From Streptococcus sp. DD12 (GTDB lineage: Bacteria > Bacillota > Bacilli > Lactobacillales > Streptococcaceae), in NCBI RefSeq assembly GCF_001578885.1, contig NZ_KQ969495.1, positions 339,527 through 403,526 of the forward strand: a stretch of DNA of 64,000 nucleotides, in the 5' to 3' direction. The notes beneath the pieces were generated by a model that was not told the DNA's origin, ran no database searches, and worked only from the letters and a program-made list of their open reading frames with translations. Position numbers and translations under genes: made by a program. Below are positions 41,961 to 52,834 of this stretch, one piece after another (positions within the stretch are counted from its first letter, which is position 1; every line of letters begins with the position of its first letter).

Positions 41961-43223
41961 GTGGAAGACGTAAAATATGATGTATCGGATATGCCAAAAC
42001 CTGGCATGCTGTTTGGACTATCGTTCCAACACTTGTTCGCCATGTTTGGTTCAACCGTTTTGGTGCCCATTCTGGTTGGTATCAATCCTGCGATTGCCCT
42101 TTTTTCGAGTGGTCTAGGAACACTGGCCCATCTGACGGTGACACGGTATAAAATTCCAGCCTATATGGGGTCGAGTTTTGCCTATATCGCTGCCATGCAA
42201 AGTCTGATGAAGTCAGACGGGATTGCGGCTGTAGCCCAAGGGGCAATTGCTGGTGGTTTGGTATACTTGGTTGTAGCCCTTATTGTTAGGTTTGCGGGTA
42301 ATGCTTGGATTGATAAGGTTTTACCACCTATTGTGGTCGGTCCTATTATCATCGTGATTGGACTGAGTTTGGCGACAACTGCGGTCAACGATGTCATGTA
42401 TAAAAATGGCCAATACAATACGGCCTATCTTGTCGTTGGTTTGGTCACCCTTTTTTCTGTCGTTTTGTTTAACATTTTTGGTAAGAAGATTGTGGCGGTC
42501 ATTCCAATTTTACTGGGGTTGATTGTGGGTTATCTCGTTGCTGTAGCGATTGGTGCGGTAACTGGTTATCAAATTGTTGATTTTTCTGGTGTGGTCTCTG
42601 CACCTTGGTTGCAGGTGCCAGATTGGGATATTATCTTCTTGGATTATTCCTTCAAGCTTTACCCTTCTGCCATTTTAACCATGGCACCGATTGCTTTTGT
42701 AACGATGACGGAACATTTTGGTCATGTCATGGTCCTCAATAGCCTAACAGGGCGGGACTTCTTTAAAGACCCTGGTTTGGACCACACATTGGCAGGGGAT
42801 GGTGTTGCCCAAGTGATTGCAGGGATTTTTGGTGCCCCACCAGTTACGTCTTATGGTGAAAATATCGGTGTGATGGCCCTCAATAAGATTTACAGTGTTT
42901 ACGTCATTGCTGGTGCAGCTGTCATTGCTGTTGGCATGAGCTTCATTGGAAAGGTTTCTGCCCTCTTGCAATCTATTCCGACACCTGTTATCGGTGGTAT
43001 TTCGATTGCGCTTTTTGGGGTCATTGCTGCTAGCGGTTTGAAAATTTTGGTGGAAAATCAAATTGATTTTGATAAGAAAAAGAATCTCCTCGTTTCAAGT
43101 ATCATCCTTGTGACAGGTATCGGTGGTTTGATTTTGCAAGTGCAAGGTTTAGCTATCACAGGAGTGGCAACCTCAACGATTATCGGTATTCTCTTGTATC
43201 AAATTTTACCGGATGAGCAGTGA
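41961..43223 (+). CDS. pyrP: Uracil permease (NCS2 family)
   Basis: Takes up uracil across the membrane. The 420-residue protein starts at GTG 41961 with a GAGGAGG ribosome site. It begins VEDVKYDVSDMPKPGMLFGL and has about 12-14 hydrophobic segments; the NCS2 signatures QHLFAMFGSTVLVPILVG and TMTEHFGHVMVLNSLTGRDF and APPVTSYGENIGVMALNKI are clear. The attenuator upstream links uptake to the pyrimidine pool. Confidence 0.93.
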   Translation: MEDVKYDVSDMPKPGMLFGLSFQHLFAMFGSTVLVPILVGINPAIALFSSGLGTLAHLTVTRYKIPAYMGSSFAYIAAMQSLMKSDGIAAVAQGAIAGGLVYLVVALIVRFAGNAWIDKVLPPIVVGPIIIVIGLSLATTAVNDVMYKNGQYNTAYLVVGLVTLFSVVLFNIFGKKIVAVIPILLGLIVGYLVAVAIGAVTGYQIVDFSGVVSAPWLQVPDWDIIFLDYSFKLYPSAILTMAPIAFVTMTEHFGHVMVLNSLTGRDFFKDPGLDHTLAGDGVAQVIAGIFGAPPVTSYGENIGVMALNKIYSVYVIAGAAVIAVGMSFIGKVSALLQSIPTPVIGGISIALFGVIAASGLKILVENQIDFDKKKNLLVSSIILVTGIGGLILQVQGLAITGVATSTIIGILLYQILPDEQ

Positions 43224-43257
43224 AACTTGATAGAGCCAAACAGATGATTTTATGGAT

Positions 43258-43290
43258 TGAAAAGGTGCTTGATTTCAAGCCCTTTTTTTG
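43258..43290 (+). terminator. Terminator after pyrP
   Basis: AAAAGG(T)GCTTG, ATTT, CAAGC(C)CTTTTTTT hairpin with one bulge pair and a T run. Confidence 0.75.
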
Positions 43291-43346
43291 TGAGAAGAAA
43301 GCCTGGAAGGTCTGCTAGACTGCCTTAGGCAATTTACAGCTCTAAC

Positions 43347-43375
43347 TTGAAATCTCCAGTAATTTTTGGTAGTAT
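43347..43375 (+). promoter_or_regulatory. Promoter of pyrR-pyrB-carA-carB
   Basis: -35 TTGAAA (43347-43352), 17-base spacer, extended -10 TGGTAGTAT. Confidence 0.7.
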
Positions 43376-43382
43376 TAGTACA

Positions 43383-43495
43383 ACTAAATAAATCCTTTAA
43401 CTCTGTCCCGTGAGGCAGACAAGGAGACGGTCAAGAGGGGAGTTTGTGCTACCCTTATTTGGGGAATCTCCTTGGACATGAGGAGATTCTTTTTT
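43383..43495 (+). promoter_or_regulatory. PyrR-binding attenuator leader
   Basis: The stretch GTCCCGTGAGGCAGACAAGG (about 43406-43425) is a classic PyrR-binding loop (CCNGNGAGG followed by GACAAGG). It is followed by a terminator, stem GAATCTCCT (43464-43472) with AGGAGATTC (43481-43489) and six T. UMP-bound PyrR would stabilise the binding loop and so favour termination. Confidence 0.88.
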
Positions 43496-43513
43496 GTTGG
43501 GAAAGGAAAACTT

Positions 43514-44041
43514 ATGAAAAGCAAGGAAGTTGTTGATAGTGTGACCATGAAACGTGCCATCACACGCATCACTTATGAAATTATCGAGCGCAATAAAGAC
43601 TTGGAGAGAATTGTGCTAGCTGGGATTAAAACCCGTGGTGTCCCTATTGCCAAACGGATTCAAGAACGCCTCAAACAATTGGAAAACCTAGACGTGCCTT
43701 TGGCAGAAATCGATACCAAACCATTTCGAGATGATGTCAAAGCTCAAGGGGATACCTCAACCGTGCCAGTAGATATCACTGACCGTGATGTCATTTTGGT
43801 GGATGATGTTCTGTATACAGGGCGGACAATTCGCGCGGCCATTGATAATTTGGTCAGTGTTGGCCGACCAGCTACCGTGAGCTTGGCTGTTTTAGTTGAC
43901 CGCGGGCACCGTGAGTTGCCTTTTCGAGCGGACTATGTTGGAAAGAACATTCCAACCAGTACAGATGAGAAAATCGTGGTGCATGTTGCTGAAATCGATG
44001 GAACGGATGATGTCCTCATTGTAAGTCCTAACGAAGCCTAA
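43514..44041 (+). CDS. pyrR: Bifunctional pyr operon regulator / uracil phosphoribosyltransferase PyrR
   Basis: RNA-binding attenuation protein with some uracil phosphoribosyltransferase activity. The 175-residue protein begins [20 protein letters not shown]; the PRPP motif is [19 protein letters not shown] (about 95-113) and [20 protein letters not shown] is the RNA-binding side. ATG 43514 has GAAAGGAAAA upstream; a longer frame would start inside the terminator hairpin. It heads pyrR-pyrB-carA-carB. Confidence 0.95.
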   Translation: MKSKEVVDSVTMKRAITRITYEIIERNKDLERIVLAGIKTRGVPIAKRIQERLKQLENLDVPLAEIDTKPFRDDVKAQGDTSTVPVDITDRDVILVDDVLYTGRTIRAAIDNLVSVGRPATVSLAVLVDRGHRELPFRADYVGKNIPTSTDEKIVVHVAEIDGTDDVLIVSPNEA

Positions 44042-44054
44042 AAAAGGGGAAGAC

Positions 44055-44999
44055 ATGGTAGTTTTTGAGAATCAGGTCGCACTGCCTCATTTGTTATCGA
44101 TGGAAGATTTGACAAATGAAGAAATCCTAGCTTTAGTCCATCGGGCCAAAGAATTCAAAGAGCAGGCCTCGACAGCAAGCTCTCCATTAAAAAAGCAAAC
44201 ATTCGTTGCAAACCTCTTTTTTGAACCTTCTACCCGGACCCACAAGTCCTTCGAAGTGGCAGAAAAACGTTTGGGTTTGGAAGTCATTGAGTTTGATGCT
44301 AAAACCAGCTCGGTCAATAAAGGGGAAACGCTCTACGATACCGTTAAAACCTTGGAAGCCATAGGGGTTTCGGTGTGTGTTATCCGCCACTCGGAGGATG
44401 CCTACTATAAAAAACTTCTGGAAGCTGGCCAGCTGACGGTGTCCTTGGTCAACGGCGGGGATGGTTCTGGACAACACCCATCGCAATGTCTTTTAGATTT
44501 GGTGACCATTTCACAAGAATTTGGCCATTTCGACGGTCTAAAAGTGGCTATTGTCGGTGATATCAGCCATTCTCGGGTGGCCAAGTCTAATATGGAAGTG
44601 CTGAAACGCTTAGGAGCTCAGGTGTATTTTTCAGGTCCCAAGGAGTGGTATGATGCGGCAACTTGTGATGCATACGGCCTCTACCTTCCCTACGATGAAC
44701 TCATTGACCAGGTGGATGTGCTGATGCTCTTGCGGGTTCAACATGAGCGCCACGACGGGAGTGAGGCCTTTTCTAAAGAAGACTACCATGCCAATTACGG
44801 CCTAACACAAGAGCGCTATGCACGCTTGAAGGATTCAGCTATCATCATGCATCCAGCGCCCGTCAATCGAGATGTTGAAATTGCTGATTCTTTGGTTGAA
44901 AGTCCAAAATCACGCATTTACCAACAAATGCGAAATGGCGTTTATACGCGCATGGCGATATTAGAAGCCATCCTACGCTACCGCAAGGACCTGCACTAA
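44055..44999 (+). CDS. pyrB: Aspartate carbamoyltransferase catalytic chain
   Basis: Joins carbamoyl phosphate with aspartate, the committed pyrimidine step. The 314-residue chain has the carbamoyl-phosphate motif [13 protein letters not shown] (about 54-66), the 80s-type loop [28 protein letters not shown] and [12 protein letters not shown]. No regulatory PyrI gene is seen, as normal in Firmicutes. It lies 13 bases after pyrR and 15 before carA. Confidence 0.96.
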   Translation: MVVFENQVALPHLLSMEDLTNEEILALVHRAKEFKEQASTASSPLKKQTFVANLFFEPSTRTHKSFEVAEKRLGLEVIEFDAKTSSVNKGETLYDTVKTLEAIGVSVCVIRHSEDAYYKKLLEAGQLTVSLVNGGDGSGQHPSQCLLDLVTISQEFGHFDGLKVAIVGDISHSRVAKSNMEVLKRLGAQVYFSGPKEWYDAATCDAYGLYLPYDELIDQVDVLMLLRVQHERHDGSEAFSKEDYHANYGLTQERYARLKDSAIIMHPAPVNRDVEIADSLVESPKSRIYQQMRNGVYTRMAILEAILRYRKDLH

Positions 45000-45014
45000 G
45001 TATTGGGGGAAATC

Positions 45015-46097
45015 ATGACAAAACGTTTACTAATTTTAGAAGATGGAACTATTTTTGAAGGAAAGGCTTTTGGGGCCCCTGTGGCTGTGACAGGAGAACT
45101 GGTTTTTTCAACAGGGATGACCGGTTACCAAGAATCTATCACAGACCAATCTTACAATGGTCAAATCTTAACTTTCACTTACCCTTTGGTGGGCAATTAC
45201 GGAATTAACCGAGACGATTATGAGTCGATTACACCAACCTGTAAAGGGGTTGTCGTTTCTGAAAATGCCCGTTTGGCCAACAACTGGCGTAATCAGATGA
45301 GTTTGGATGAGTTTTTAAAGGCCAAACATATCCCAGGTATTTCTGGTGTTGACACGCGGGCCTTGACCAAAATCATTCGCCAACATGGAACGATGAAAGC
45401 GACCTTGACGGATAGTAAAGATTCTATCCAACACCTGCAAGACCAGTTAAGAGCTACCGTTTTACCAACCAACAATATCGAGCAAGTTTCTACTAAGACC
45501 GCTTACCCAGCACCTGGTGTGGGCAAAAACATTGTTCTGGTAGATTTTGGTTTGAAACACTCCATTTTGCGGGAGTTTTCAAAACGCAACTGCAATGTGA
45601 CTGTCGTTCCTTATCACACGACTGCCGAAGAAATTTTGCATCTGAATCCTGATGGCGTGATGCTGTCAAATGGTCCTGGTAACCCAGAAGATGTCCCAGA
45701 AGCTTTGGAGATGATTCGTGGTATTCAAGGACGCATTCCAATTTTTGGTATTTGTATGGGGCATCAACTCTTTAGCTTGGCAAATGGTGCTAAGACATTT
45801 AAATTAAAATTCGGTCACCGTGGCTTTAACCATGCTGTGCGGGAAATCGCGACTGGTCGGATTGATTTCACGAGTCAAAACCACGGTTATGCTGTTGACA
45901 GAGACACCTTACCAGATGACTTGATTGTGACACATGAGGAGATTAACGATAAGACGGTTGAAGGCGTTCGCCATCGCCGCTATCCAGCCTTCTCTGTTCA
46001 ATACCACCCAGATGCAGCACCTGGTCCGCATGATGGGGATTATCTCTTTGATGAATTCTTAGAAATGATTGATGCCTTCCAGCAAAATCAAGCTTAA
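45015..46097 (+). CDS. carA: Carbamoyl-phosphate synthase small chain
   Basis: Glutamine amidotransferase subunit that feeds ammonia to CarB. The 360-residue protein starts [20 protein letters not shown]; it has GEIVF-type N-domain motifs ([13 protein letters not shown]) and a C-terminal triad domain: [16 protein letters not shown] with the nucleophile Cys, and [13 protein letters not shown] with the His. ATG 45015 has GGGGGAAA upstream; TTG 45003 would add only four residues. Confidence 0.96.
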   Translation: MTKRLLILEDGTIFEGKAFGAPVAVTGELVFSTGMTGYQESITDQSYNGQILTFTYPLVGNYGINRDDYESITPTCKGVVVSENARLANNWRNQMSLDEFLKAKHIPGISGVDTRALTKIIRQHGTMKATLTDSKDSIQHLQDQLRATVLPTNNIEQVSTKTAYPAPGVGKNIVLVDFGLKHSILREFSKRNCNVTVVPYHTTAEEILHLNPDGVMLSNGPGNPEDVPEALEMIRGIQGRIPIFGICMGHQLFSLANGAKTFKLKFGHRGFNHAVREIATGRIDFTSQNHGYAVDRDTLPDDLIVTHEEINDKTVEGVRHRRYPAFSVQYHPDAAPGPHDGDYLFDEFLEMIDAFQQNQA

Positions 46098-46161
46098 GAA
46101 TTGTCAAATGACCTGTTTAAAGTCAGTCTGAGAGCTGACAAATAGAAGAAAGGTAGGAAAC

Positions 46162-49100
46162 ATGCCAAAACGTACGGATATTAAAAAAATCATGGTGATT
46201 GGGTCAGGGCCTATTATCATTGGTCAGGCTGCCGAGTTTGACTATGCTGGGACACAAGCCTGTTTAGCACTAAAAGAAGAAGGCTATGAGGTTGTGCTTG
46301 TTAACTCAAATCCAGCCACAATCATGACCGATCGTGAAATTGCGGATCATGTCTACATCGAGCCGATTACCCTTGAGTTTGTGACCCGTATTTTGCGCAA
46401 GGAGCGTCCGGATGCGCTTTTGCCAACCCTAGGTGGACAAACGGGTCTGAATATGGCCATGGAGTTGTCGAAAGCGGGAATTTTAGATGAACTAGGCGTT
46501 GAACTCTTAGGGACAAAATTGTCAGCCATCGACCAGGCAGAGGACCGTGACCTCTTTAAGAAATTGATGGAAGATCTTGGGCAACCTATTCCTGAGTCTG
46601 AAATTGTTAACACGGTGGAAGAAGCCGTCGCTTTCGCAGATAGCATTGGTTACCCAGTCATTGTGCGACCAGCCTTTACCCTTGGTGGTACTGGTGGTGG
46701 GATGTGTGCCAACGAAGAGGAATTGCGTGAAATTGCTGAAAACGGCCTCAAGTTGTCACCAGTAACCCAGTGTTTGATTGAACGGTCAATCGCAGGCTTC
46801 AAGGAAATCGAGTACGAAGTGATGCGTGACGCTGCAGACAATGCTTTGGTCGTCTGCAACATGGAAAACTTTGACCCTGTCGGTATTCATACTGGGGACT
46901 CCATTGTCTTTGCGCCGACACAGACCCTGTCAGATACTGAAGTGCAACTCTTGCGTGATGCGAGTCTGAGCATTATTCGAGCCCTGAAAATTGAAGGGGG
47001 CTGTAATGTGCAGTTAGCGCTAGACCCGCATAGCTTCAAGTATTATGTCATCGAAGTTAATCCACGGGTTTCACGGTCTTCTGCATTGGCCTCAAAAGCA
47101 ACAGGTTACCCGATTGCCAACCTGGCAGCTAAGATTGCGGTAGGGCTAACCTTGGATGAGATTAAAAACCCCGTGACAGGTACGACATTTGCCATGTTTG
47201 AGCCATCATTGGACTATGTGGTAGCCAAGATTCCTCGCTTCCCATTTGATAAGTTTGAAAAAGGGGAACGTCGCCTTGGTACCCAGATGAAGGCCACTGG
47301 GGAAGTCATGGCAATCGGTAGAAATATCGAAGAATCCCTGCTTAAGGCCTGTCGCTCCCTAGAAATTGGCGTTTCTCATGTGGAAATGCCTGAACTTGCT
47401 GAAGTGACAGATGATGCCCTGGTTGAAAAAATTGTCAAGGCGCAAGACGACCGTCTCTTTTACCTTGCAGAAGCCATTCGTCGCGGCTATACAATTGACG
47501 AGTTGGCTGAACTGACCAAGATTGACCTTTTCTTCCTTGATAAGTTACTTCATATCGTAGAAATTGAACGAGACCTAGCCAGCCATCCAGGTGATTTAGA
47601 CCTCCTCAAAGAAGCAAAAATCAACGGATTTTCAGATCGTAAGCTTGCAGAACTTTGGGGGCAAACGGCAGAAGCCATTCGTCAGCTCCGTCTAGAAAAT
47701 AAGATTGTCCCTGTCTATAAAATGGTAGATACCTGTGCGGCTGAGTTTGAATCCTCTACCCCATATTTCTACTCGACTTATGCCTGGGAAAACGAATCAG
47801 TGCGGACGGCTAAAGAATCAGTCTTGGTACTGGGTTCTGGGCCAATTCGTATCGGGCAAGGGGTTGAGTTTGACTATGCTACCGTTCACTCGGTTAAGGC
47901 TATTCAAGCGGCTGGCTATGAAGCCATTATCATGAACTCTAACCCGGAAACGGTATCCACAGACTTTTCTGTCTCAGATAAACTCTACTTTGAACCTTTG
48001 ACATTTGAAGATGTCATGAATGTGATTGATCTTGAGCAACCTAAGGGTGTTATCGTTCAATTTGGTGGGCAAACAGCTATCAATCTGGCTGAACCGCTTT
48101 CTCAAGCTGGCGTGACAATCTTGGGAACACAAGTCGCCGACCTGGACAGAGCAGAAGACCGCGATCTCTTTGAACAAGCTTTGAAAGATTTGGATATTCC
48201 GCAACCACCAGGCCACACCGCAACAAATGAAGAAGAAGCTGTTCATGCGGCACGACAAATCGGCTTTCCAGTTCTGGTTCGTCCATCCTACGTCTTGGGT
48301 GGCCGGGCCATGGAAATTGTCGAAAACGAAACAGACCTACGTGCCTACATGCGGACAGCTGTTAAGGCCAGCCCAGATCACCCAGTCCTGGTTGACTCCT
48401 ACATTGTGGGGCAAGAATGCGAAGTGGATGCGATCTCAGATGGCACAGATGTTCTCATCCCGGGAATTATGGAACACATTGAGCGGGCTGGTGTCCACTC
48501 AGGGGACTCCATGGCTGTTTATCCTCCTCAATCCCTTTCCCAAGCTGTGCAAGATACCATTGCGGACTATACCAAACGTTTGGCTTTAGGGCTCAACTGC
48601 TATGGGATGATGAATATTCAATTTGTTATCAAGGATGAAAAAGTCTATGTCATCGAGGTAAACCCTCGAGCAAGTCGGACGGTACCTTTCTTGTCCAAAG
48701 TCACAGGTATTCCAATGGCCCAAGTTGCCACTAAGATTATTTTGGGACAAAGCCTTAAGGATTTGGGCTATGCAGATGGTCTCTTCCCAGAGAGTCCGAT
48801 GGTTCACGTCAAGGCTCCCGTCTTTTCATTCACCAAGCTTGCCAAAGTTGACAGCCTTTTAGGGCCTGAAATGAAGTCTACAGGTGAGGTGATGGGGTCT
48901 GATGCGACCTTAGAAAAAGCGCTCTACAAGGCCTTTGAAGCGAGCAATCTCCACCTGCCAGCCTTTGGTAATATTATTTTCACGATTTCAGACGATAGTA
49001 AGGAAGAGGCCCTCTCACTCGCCAAACGGTTTGCGGCGATTGGTTACAGCATCTTTGCGACGAAAGGAACGGCTGACTACTTCGCCAAACATGATTTGGA

Positions 49101-49341
49101 AACTAGCCTAGTCGATAAGATTGGTGAAAATGATGCCAATGCCATTCCTGCTTTGGTACACGCTGGTCGCATTCAGGCTATCGTGAATACCGTGGGCACC
49201 AAACGGACAGCAGATGAAGACGGACAGACCATTCGGAGCTCAGCCATTGAAGCGGGTATCCCACTCTTTACTGCTTTAGACACAGCAGAAGCGATGGTTC
49301 GTGTTCTAGAAAGCCGTGGTTTTGTGACCCAAGCCATTTAA
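46162..49341 (+). CDS. carB: Carbamoyl-phosphate synthase large chain
   Basis: Makes carbamoyl phosphate from bicarbonate, two ATP and ammonia. The 1059-residue protein has the usual duplicated ATP-grasp halves: first half [32 protein letters not shown] and [20 protein letters not shown]; second half [33 protein letters not shown] and [20 protein letters not shown]; then the allosteric MGS-like domain (about 930-1059). It is separated from carA by 64 bases that hold only a weak hairpin and a GAAAGGTAGGA ribosome site. Confidence 0.97.
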   Translation: MPKRTDIKKIMVIGSGPIIIGQAAEFDYAGTQACLALKEEGYEVVLVNSNPATIMTDREIADHVYIEPITLEFVTRILRKERPDALLPTLGGQTGLNMAMELSKAGILDELGVELLGTKLSAIDQAEDRDLFKKLMEDLGQPIPESEIVNTVEEAVAFADSIGYPVIVRPAFTLGGTGGGMCANEEELREIAENGLKLSPVTQCLIERSIAGFKEIEYEVMRDAADNALVVCNMENFDPVGIHTGDSIVFAPTQTLSDTEVQLLRDASLSIIRALKIEGGCNVQLALDPHSFKYYVIEVNPRVSRSSALASKATGYPIANLAAKIAVGLTLDEIKNPVTGTTFAMFEPSLDYVVAKIPRFPFDKFEKGERRLGTQMKATGEVMAIGRNIEESLLKACRSLEIGVSHVEMPELAEVTDDALVEKIVKAQDDRLFYLAEAIRRGYTIDELAELTKIDLFFLDKLLHIVEIERDLASHPGDLDLLKEAKINGFSDRKLAELWGQTAEAIRQLRLENKIVPVYKMVDTCAAEFESSTPYFYSTYAWENESVRTAKESVLVLGSGPIRIGQGVEFDYATVHSVKAIQAAGYEAIIMNSNPETVSTDFSVSDKLYFEPLTFEDVMNVIDLEQPKGVIVQFGGQTAINLAEPLSQAGVTILGTQVADLDRAEDRDLFEQALKDLDIPQPPGHTATNEEEAVHAARQIGFPVLVRPSYVLGGRAMEIVENETDLRAYMRTAVKASPDHPVLVDSYIVGQECEVDAISDGTDVLIPGIMEHIERAGVHSGDSMAVYPPQSLSQAVQDTIADYTKRLALGLNCYGMMNIQFVIKDEKVYVIEVNPRASRTVPFLSKVTGIPMAQVATKIILGQSLKDLGYADGLFPESPMVHVKAPVFSFTKLAKVDSLLGPEMKSTGEVMGSDATLEKALYKAFEASNLHLPAFGNIIFTISDDSKEEALSLAKRFAAIGYSIFATKGTADYFAKHDLETSLVDKIGENDANAIPALVHAGRIQAIVNTVGTKRTADEDGQTIRSSAIEAGIPLFTALDTAEAMVRVLESRGFVTQAI

Positions 49342-49344
49342 TAA

Positions 49345-49369
49345 AAGAGACCCTTGGGGTCTTTTTTGT
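49345..49369 (+). terminator. Terminator after carB
   Basis: AAGAGACCC, TT, GGGGTCTTTTTT, just after the stop codon. Confidence 0.85.
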
Positions 49370-49396
49370 TTGCTTTTGATGTGTTAATGCTGAAAA

Positions 49397-49412
49397 CTTA
49401 CAATTTTGTAAG
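49397..49412 (+). promoter_or_regulatory. Inverted repeat before the export operon (candidate operator)
   Basis: CTTACAA, TT, TTGTAAG: a perfect 7-base inverted repeat about 89 bases before the promoter -35, with no T run, so it is not a terminator. It may bind the regulator of the export operon. Confidence 0.35.
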
Positions 49413-49485
49413 AAACTTCTAAGGAGGTGTAAGCTCTTTATGGCCTCTAATTTGTTAAGATAGGTTTAGAAATTATTAAGGTTGG

Positions 49486-49514
49486 TTGACCGAATTTGTT
49501 GGATACCTTATAAT
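49486..49514 (+). promoter_or_regulatory. Promoter of the MacA/MacB-type operon
   Basis: -35 TTGACC (49486-49491), 17-base spacer, -10 TATAAT (49509-49514). Confidence 0.85.
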
Positions 49515-49542
49515 AAACTTAAAAAATCAAAGGAGATGTAGT

Positions 49543-50874
49543 ATGTTTCATAGACGGCAACAAACGAAAACAAAGAAAGCCCAATGGTCGCTCAAACGCA
49601 AATTAGGATTTGCTGGGGGCGGTGTCGTGCTTTTATTCATCATTTGGCGTTTTCTCTTTTCTGGTGGCAGTAGTCAAGAAGCTGCAGTGACCTATGATCT
49701 AACCGCAGTGCAAGAAGGCAAGGTGACTTCCTCCACGCTACTAAGCGGTCAAGTCAAAGCCCAACAAGAACAATATGTTTACTTTGACACGACTAAGGGC
49801 TCAAGCGCTAGCGTGCAAGTTGCCGTAGGAGACCAAGTCAGTGCTGGCCAAGGCTTGGTTCAATATGATGCAACCGCAGCACAAGCGGCCTATGATACTG
49901 CCGTGCGTAATGTTAATAAAATCAGTCGTCAAATCACCTATCTAAAAACTTACGGCAACCTCCCAACGACTGAAACGTCAACGAACGAGGAAACTGGGGA
50001 AACAACGACTCAAACCATTCAACCATCAGCCCAACAAAATGCCTCTTACAACCAACAATTGGCAGATTTGAATGACAGTTTAGCAGATGCTCAATCCGAA
50101 GTCGCAAAAACACAAGATGCGCTCAACCAAACGCTAGTTACTAGCGATGTTAACGGGACAGTCGTTGAGGTTAATAATAATGTTGACCCATCTTCTAAGG
50201 AGAGTCAGGTCATGGTACACGTTGTCAGTCAGGGGCAATATGACGTTAAAGGCACTTTGACGGAGTTTGATTTGCCAAATGTCCATGTCGGACAAAACGT
50301 TACTATCAAGAGTAAGGTCTATAGCGACAAACAATGGACGGGAACCATCTCGGCTGTCTCTGACTACCCAAATCAAACCAATAATACAAGTTCTAGCAAC
50401 AATAGCCAAGATAACAGCTCTACAGGTGCAGCCTATAACTATACTGTGGCCTTTACCAGTGACATCGGTGAACTTAAGCAAGGCTTTAATGTTTCTCTAG
50501 AAGTTGCCAACGAAGGCCAAGGCTTGGTCGTGCCAGTAGGAGCTGTGACAAGTGAAGGCAATAAATCTTATGTGTGGGTATATGATACCAAAACACAAAC
50601 CGTTAAAAAACGTGAGGTTAGCCTAGGTGGTGCCGATGCGACCAATCAAATCATTACAGGGATCGATGCTGGTACTCTCGTCCTATCTAAAGCTTCCAAC
50701 CAGCTTCAAGATGGTGAAAAAATCAACCTGTCTGATGCTGCTAAAAAGTTGGTGACCTCTCAAAAAGAGACGGCTCAGTCGGCAACTAGCTCAAGTGCCT
50801 CCTCCGCTTCGGATGCTACTGAAAGTAGTAGTCCCCAAGCAAGTGACAGCCAAGAAACTGCACAAGGAGAGTAA
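49543..50874 (+). CDS. MacA/HlyD-type membrane fusion protein of an ABC exporter
   Basis: A 443-residue adaptor. One N-terminal membrane anchor (about 20-38, LGFAGGGVVLLFIIWRFLF) follows a basic tail. Lipoyl-like halves (LLSGQVKAQQEQYVYF and VGDQVSAGQGLVQYD; DVNGTVVEVNNNVD) flank a coiled coil. A beta-barrel domain follows, and an Asn/Ser linker (about 283-305). The C-terminal 45 residues are Ser/Ala-rich and likely disordered. The next two genes supply the ATPase and the permease. This set resembles YknXYZ and Vex-type exporters for peptides or antimicrobials; the substrate is unknown. Confidence 0.88.
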   Translation: MFHRRQQTKTKKAQWSLKRKLGFAGGGVVLLFIIWRFLFSGGSSQEAAVTYDLTAVQEGKVTSSTLLSGQVKAQQEQYVYFDTTKGSSASVQVAVGDQVSAGQGLVQYDATAAQAAYDTAVRNVNKISRQITYLKTYGNLPTTETSTNEETGETTTQTIQPSAQQNASYNQQLADLNDSLADAQSEVAKTQDALNQTLVTSDVNGTVVEVNNNVDPSSKESQVMVHVVSQGQYDVKGTLTEFDLPNVHVGQNVTIKSKVYSDKQWTGTISAVSDYPNQTNNTSSSNNSQDNSSTGAAYNYTVAFTSDIGELKQGFNVSLEVANEGQGLVVPVGAVTSEGNKSYVWVYDTKTQTVKKREVSLGGADATNQIITGIDAGTLVLSKASNQLQDGEKINLSDAAKKLVTSQKETAQSATSSSASSASDATESSSPQASDSQETAQGE

Positions 50875-50876
50875 TC

Positions 50877-51584
50877 ATGACGGACAAAAAGGTATTAATG
50901 CATCTCAATGGCATTAGCAAGAGTTTCCGAAATGGTGATGAAGAGTTACAAGTTTTAAAAGGGATTGATTTGACTATCCACGAGGGAGAGTTTGTGGCGA
51001 TTATGGGGCCGTCAGGTTCAGGAAAATCTACCCTCATGAATATCATAGGCCTTCTGGACCGCCAAAGTTCAGGAAGCTATGATTTAGAAGGGGTGGCTGT
51101 TGAAGAGTTGACAGAAAAAGAGCTAGCCTATGTTCGAAATCAAAAGATTGGTTTTGTCTTTCAGCAGTTTTTCCTCCTCTCCAAACTCAATGCTCAGCAA
51201 AATGTCGAACTTCCTTTGATTTACGCGGGTGTTTCCGGGACAAAACGCAAGCAACTTTCAAAAGATTATCTTGAAAAGGTGGAATTATCTGAACGCATGC
51301 ACCATCTGCCGTCCGAGCTATCTGGGGGGCAAAAGCAGCGGGTTGCCATTGCACGCGCCTTGGTCAACAATCCCAGTATCATCCTAGCCGATGAACCGAC
51401 AGGCGCTTTAGATACCAAGACCGGCAAGCAAATCATGGCTCTTTTGACCCAGCTCAATGCTGAAGGAAAGACCATCATCATGGTTACTCACGAACCTGAA
51501 ATCGCAGATTATGCCCATCGCAAATTGGTTATCCGAGATGGTGAAATCACACGGGATACCACGGCTAGTGTTCGGATAGACTAG
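50877..51584 (+). CDS. ABC exporter ATP-binding protein (MacB-type)
   Basis: A 235-residue ATPase of the LolD/MacB class: Walker A MGPSGSGKSTLMNIIG (about 42-57), Q-loop FVFQQFFLLSKL, signature LSGGQKQRVAIARALV, Walker B IILADEPTGALD, and H-loop VTHEPEIADYA. It begins 2 bases after the adaptor gene and is followed 8 bases later by the FtsX-like permease, so the three form one complex. Confidence 0.93.
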   Translation: MTDKKVLMHLNGISKSFRNGDEELQVLKGIDLTIHEGEFVAIMGPSGSGKSTLMNIIGLLDRQSSGSYDLEGVAVEELTEKELAYVRNQKIGFVFQQFFLLSKLNAQQNVELPLIYAGVSGTKRKQLSKDYLEKVELSERMHHLPSELSGGQKQRVAIARALVNNPSIILADEPTGALDTKTGKQIMALLTQLNAEGKTIIMVTHEPEIADYAHRKLVIRDGEITRDTTASVRID

Positions 51585-51592
51585 GAGGATTT

Positions 51593-52828
51593 ATGGAAAA
51601 CTGGAAATTTGCCATTGGTTCGATTTTAGGGCACAAGCTACGGTCGTTTTTGACCATGTTAGGCATTATTATCGGTGTGGCGTCTGTGGTCATGATTATG
51701 GCCTTGGGGCAAGGGCTCAAAACCGGGATTACCGCACAAGTTACCAAGATTCAGCGAAATCTCAATGTCTACTACAAATCTGCCCAAGACAAAAAGATGG
51801 AAGAAGAAGATCCTAACTATGTCGCCGATGATAGCCTCCTCAATGAGCCCACTTTAAAGGAAGAATGGGTCGAGCAGGCTGCAAAGGAAACTACTGGCGT
51901 GACTGGCTATTATGTGACCAATACCAGCAGTCAAGAAGTGAGTTTTGGAAAACGCAATGCAAAGAATGTCACCATTACTGGTGTTAACCGCACCTATATT
52001 GGCATTCAAAAGATAAAGATTATTGCGGGACGATCCTTTGTGCCAGATGATTACACCAAGTTTAATCGGGTCGTCCTTCTGGACAAGGCAACAGCTAAAT
52101 TCCTTTTTAGAAAACCTGAATTGGCCCTCAATCAGTCAGTTGATGTGGGCGGGAAAACCTATTTGGTTGTCGGTGTCTACAAAGCTGATGACAGCCTCGC
52201 AATGACAAGTTTAGGGCAATATTCGGCTATGATGACGAATACACAAGTTGCCAGTGAGTTTGGGGCTAAAGAAGTGGCTCAGGTCTATTTCCATATCGAT
52301 GATGTTTCTCAGGCTAATAGCATCGGTAAACAGGCCGGACAAACCTTGACCAAACTTTCAGGTGCGACTGATGGTTTTTATGAAAACTACAATATGGACA
52401 GTGTCATTGCCCAAGCCAACGAGCTAGCCAGCATGTATACCATTGCTTTTGGTGTCATTGCCGGTATTTCCCTTCTTGTCGGTGGGATTGGGGTCATGAA
52501 TATCATGTTGGTTTCTGTGACCGAGCGGACTAGGGAAATCGGTCTGCGTAAGGCTCTGGGAGCGACACGTGGTAAGATTTTAGGACAATTTCTTATTGAG
52601 TCCATGGTTTTAACCTTGATAGGCGGTTTGATTGGCTTACTCATAGCTAGTCTAGGTGTCAGTGCCTTGACGCCCATCCTAAAAACCCAAAATATCCTGC
52701 CAAGTATCTCCCTATCGGTAGTCGTGACCAGCTTGATTTTCTCAGCTAGTGTGGGAATGATTTTTGGTCTCTTACCGGCCAATAAAGCCAGCAAACTCAA
52801 TCCGATTGAAGCTCTACGCTACGAATAA
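51593..52828 (+). CDS. FtsX-like permease of the MacB-type exporter
   Basis: A 411-residue permease. One N-terminal membrane helix (LRSFLTMLGIIIGVASVVMI, about 17-37), an extracellular MacB-periplasmic-core-like domain (about 45-275), then three C-terminal helices with the FtsX signature SVTERTREIGLRKALGATRG (about 304-323). The ribosome site is AGGAGGA. It completes the tripartite export system. Confidence 0.92.
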   Translation: MENWKFAIGSILGHKLRSFLTMLGIIIGVASVVMIMALGQGLKTGITAQVTKIQRNLNVYYKSAQDKKMEEEDPNYVADDSLLNEPTLKEEWVEQAAKETTGVTGYYVTNTSSQEVSFGKRNAKNVTITGVNRTYIGIQKIKIIAGRSFVPDDYTKFNRVVLLDKATAKFLFRKPELALNQSVDVGGKTYLVVGVYKADDSLAMTSLGQYSAMMTNTQVASEFGAKEVAQVYFHIDDVSQANSIGKQAGQTLTKLSGATDGFYENYNMDSVIAQANELASMYTIAFGVIAGISLLVGGIGVMNIMLVSVTERTREIGLRKALGATRGKILGQFLIESMVLTLIGGLIGLLIASLGVSALTPILKTQNILPSISLSVVVTSLIFSASVGMIFGLLPANKASKLNPIEALRYE

Positions 52829-52834
52829 TTTGAG

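Noticed and set aside
49543..52828. Naming the exporter macAB or assigning a drug
   Set aside because: The domain set is shared by several exporters with unrelated substrates and nothing in the sequence points to one.
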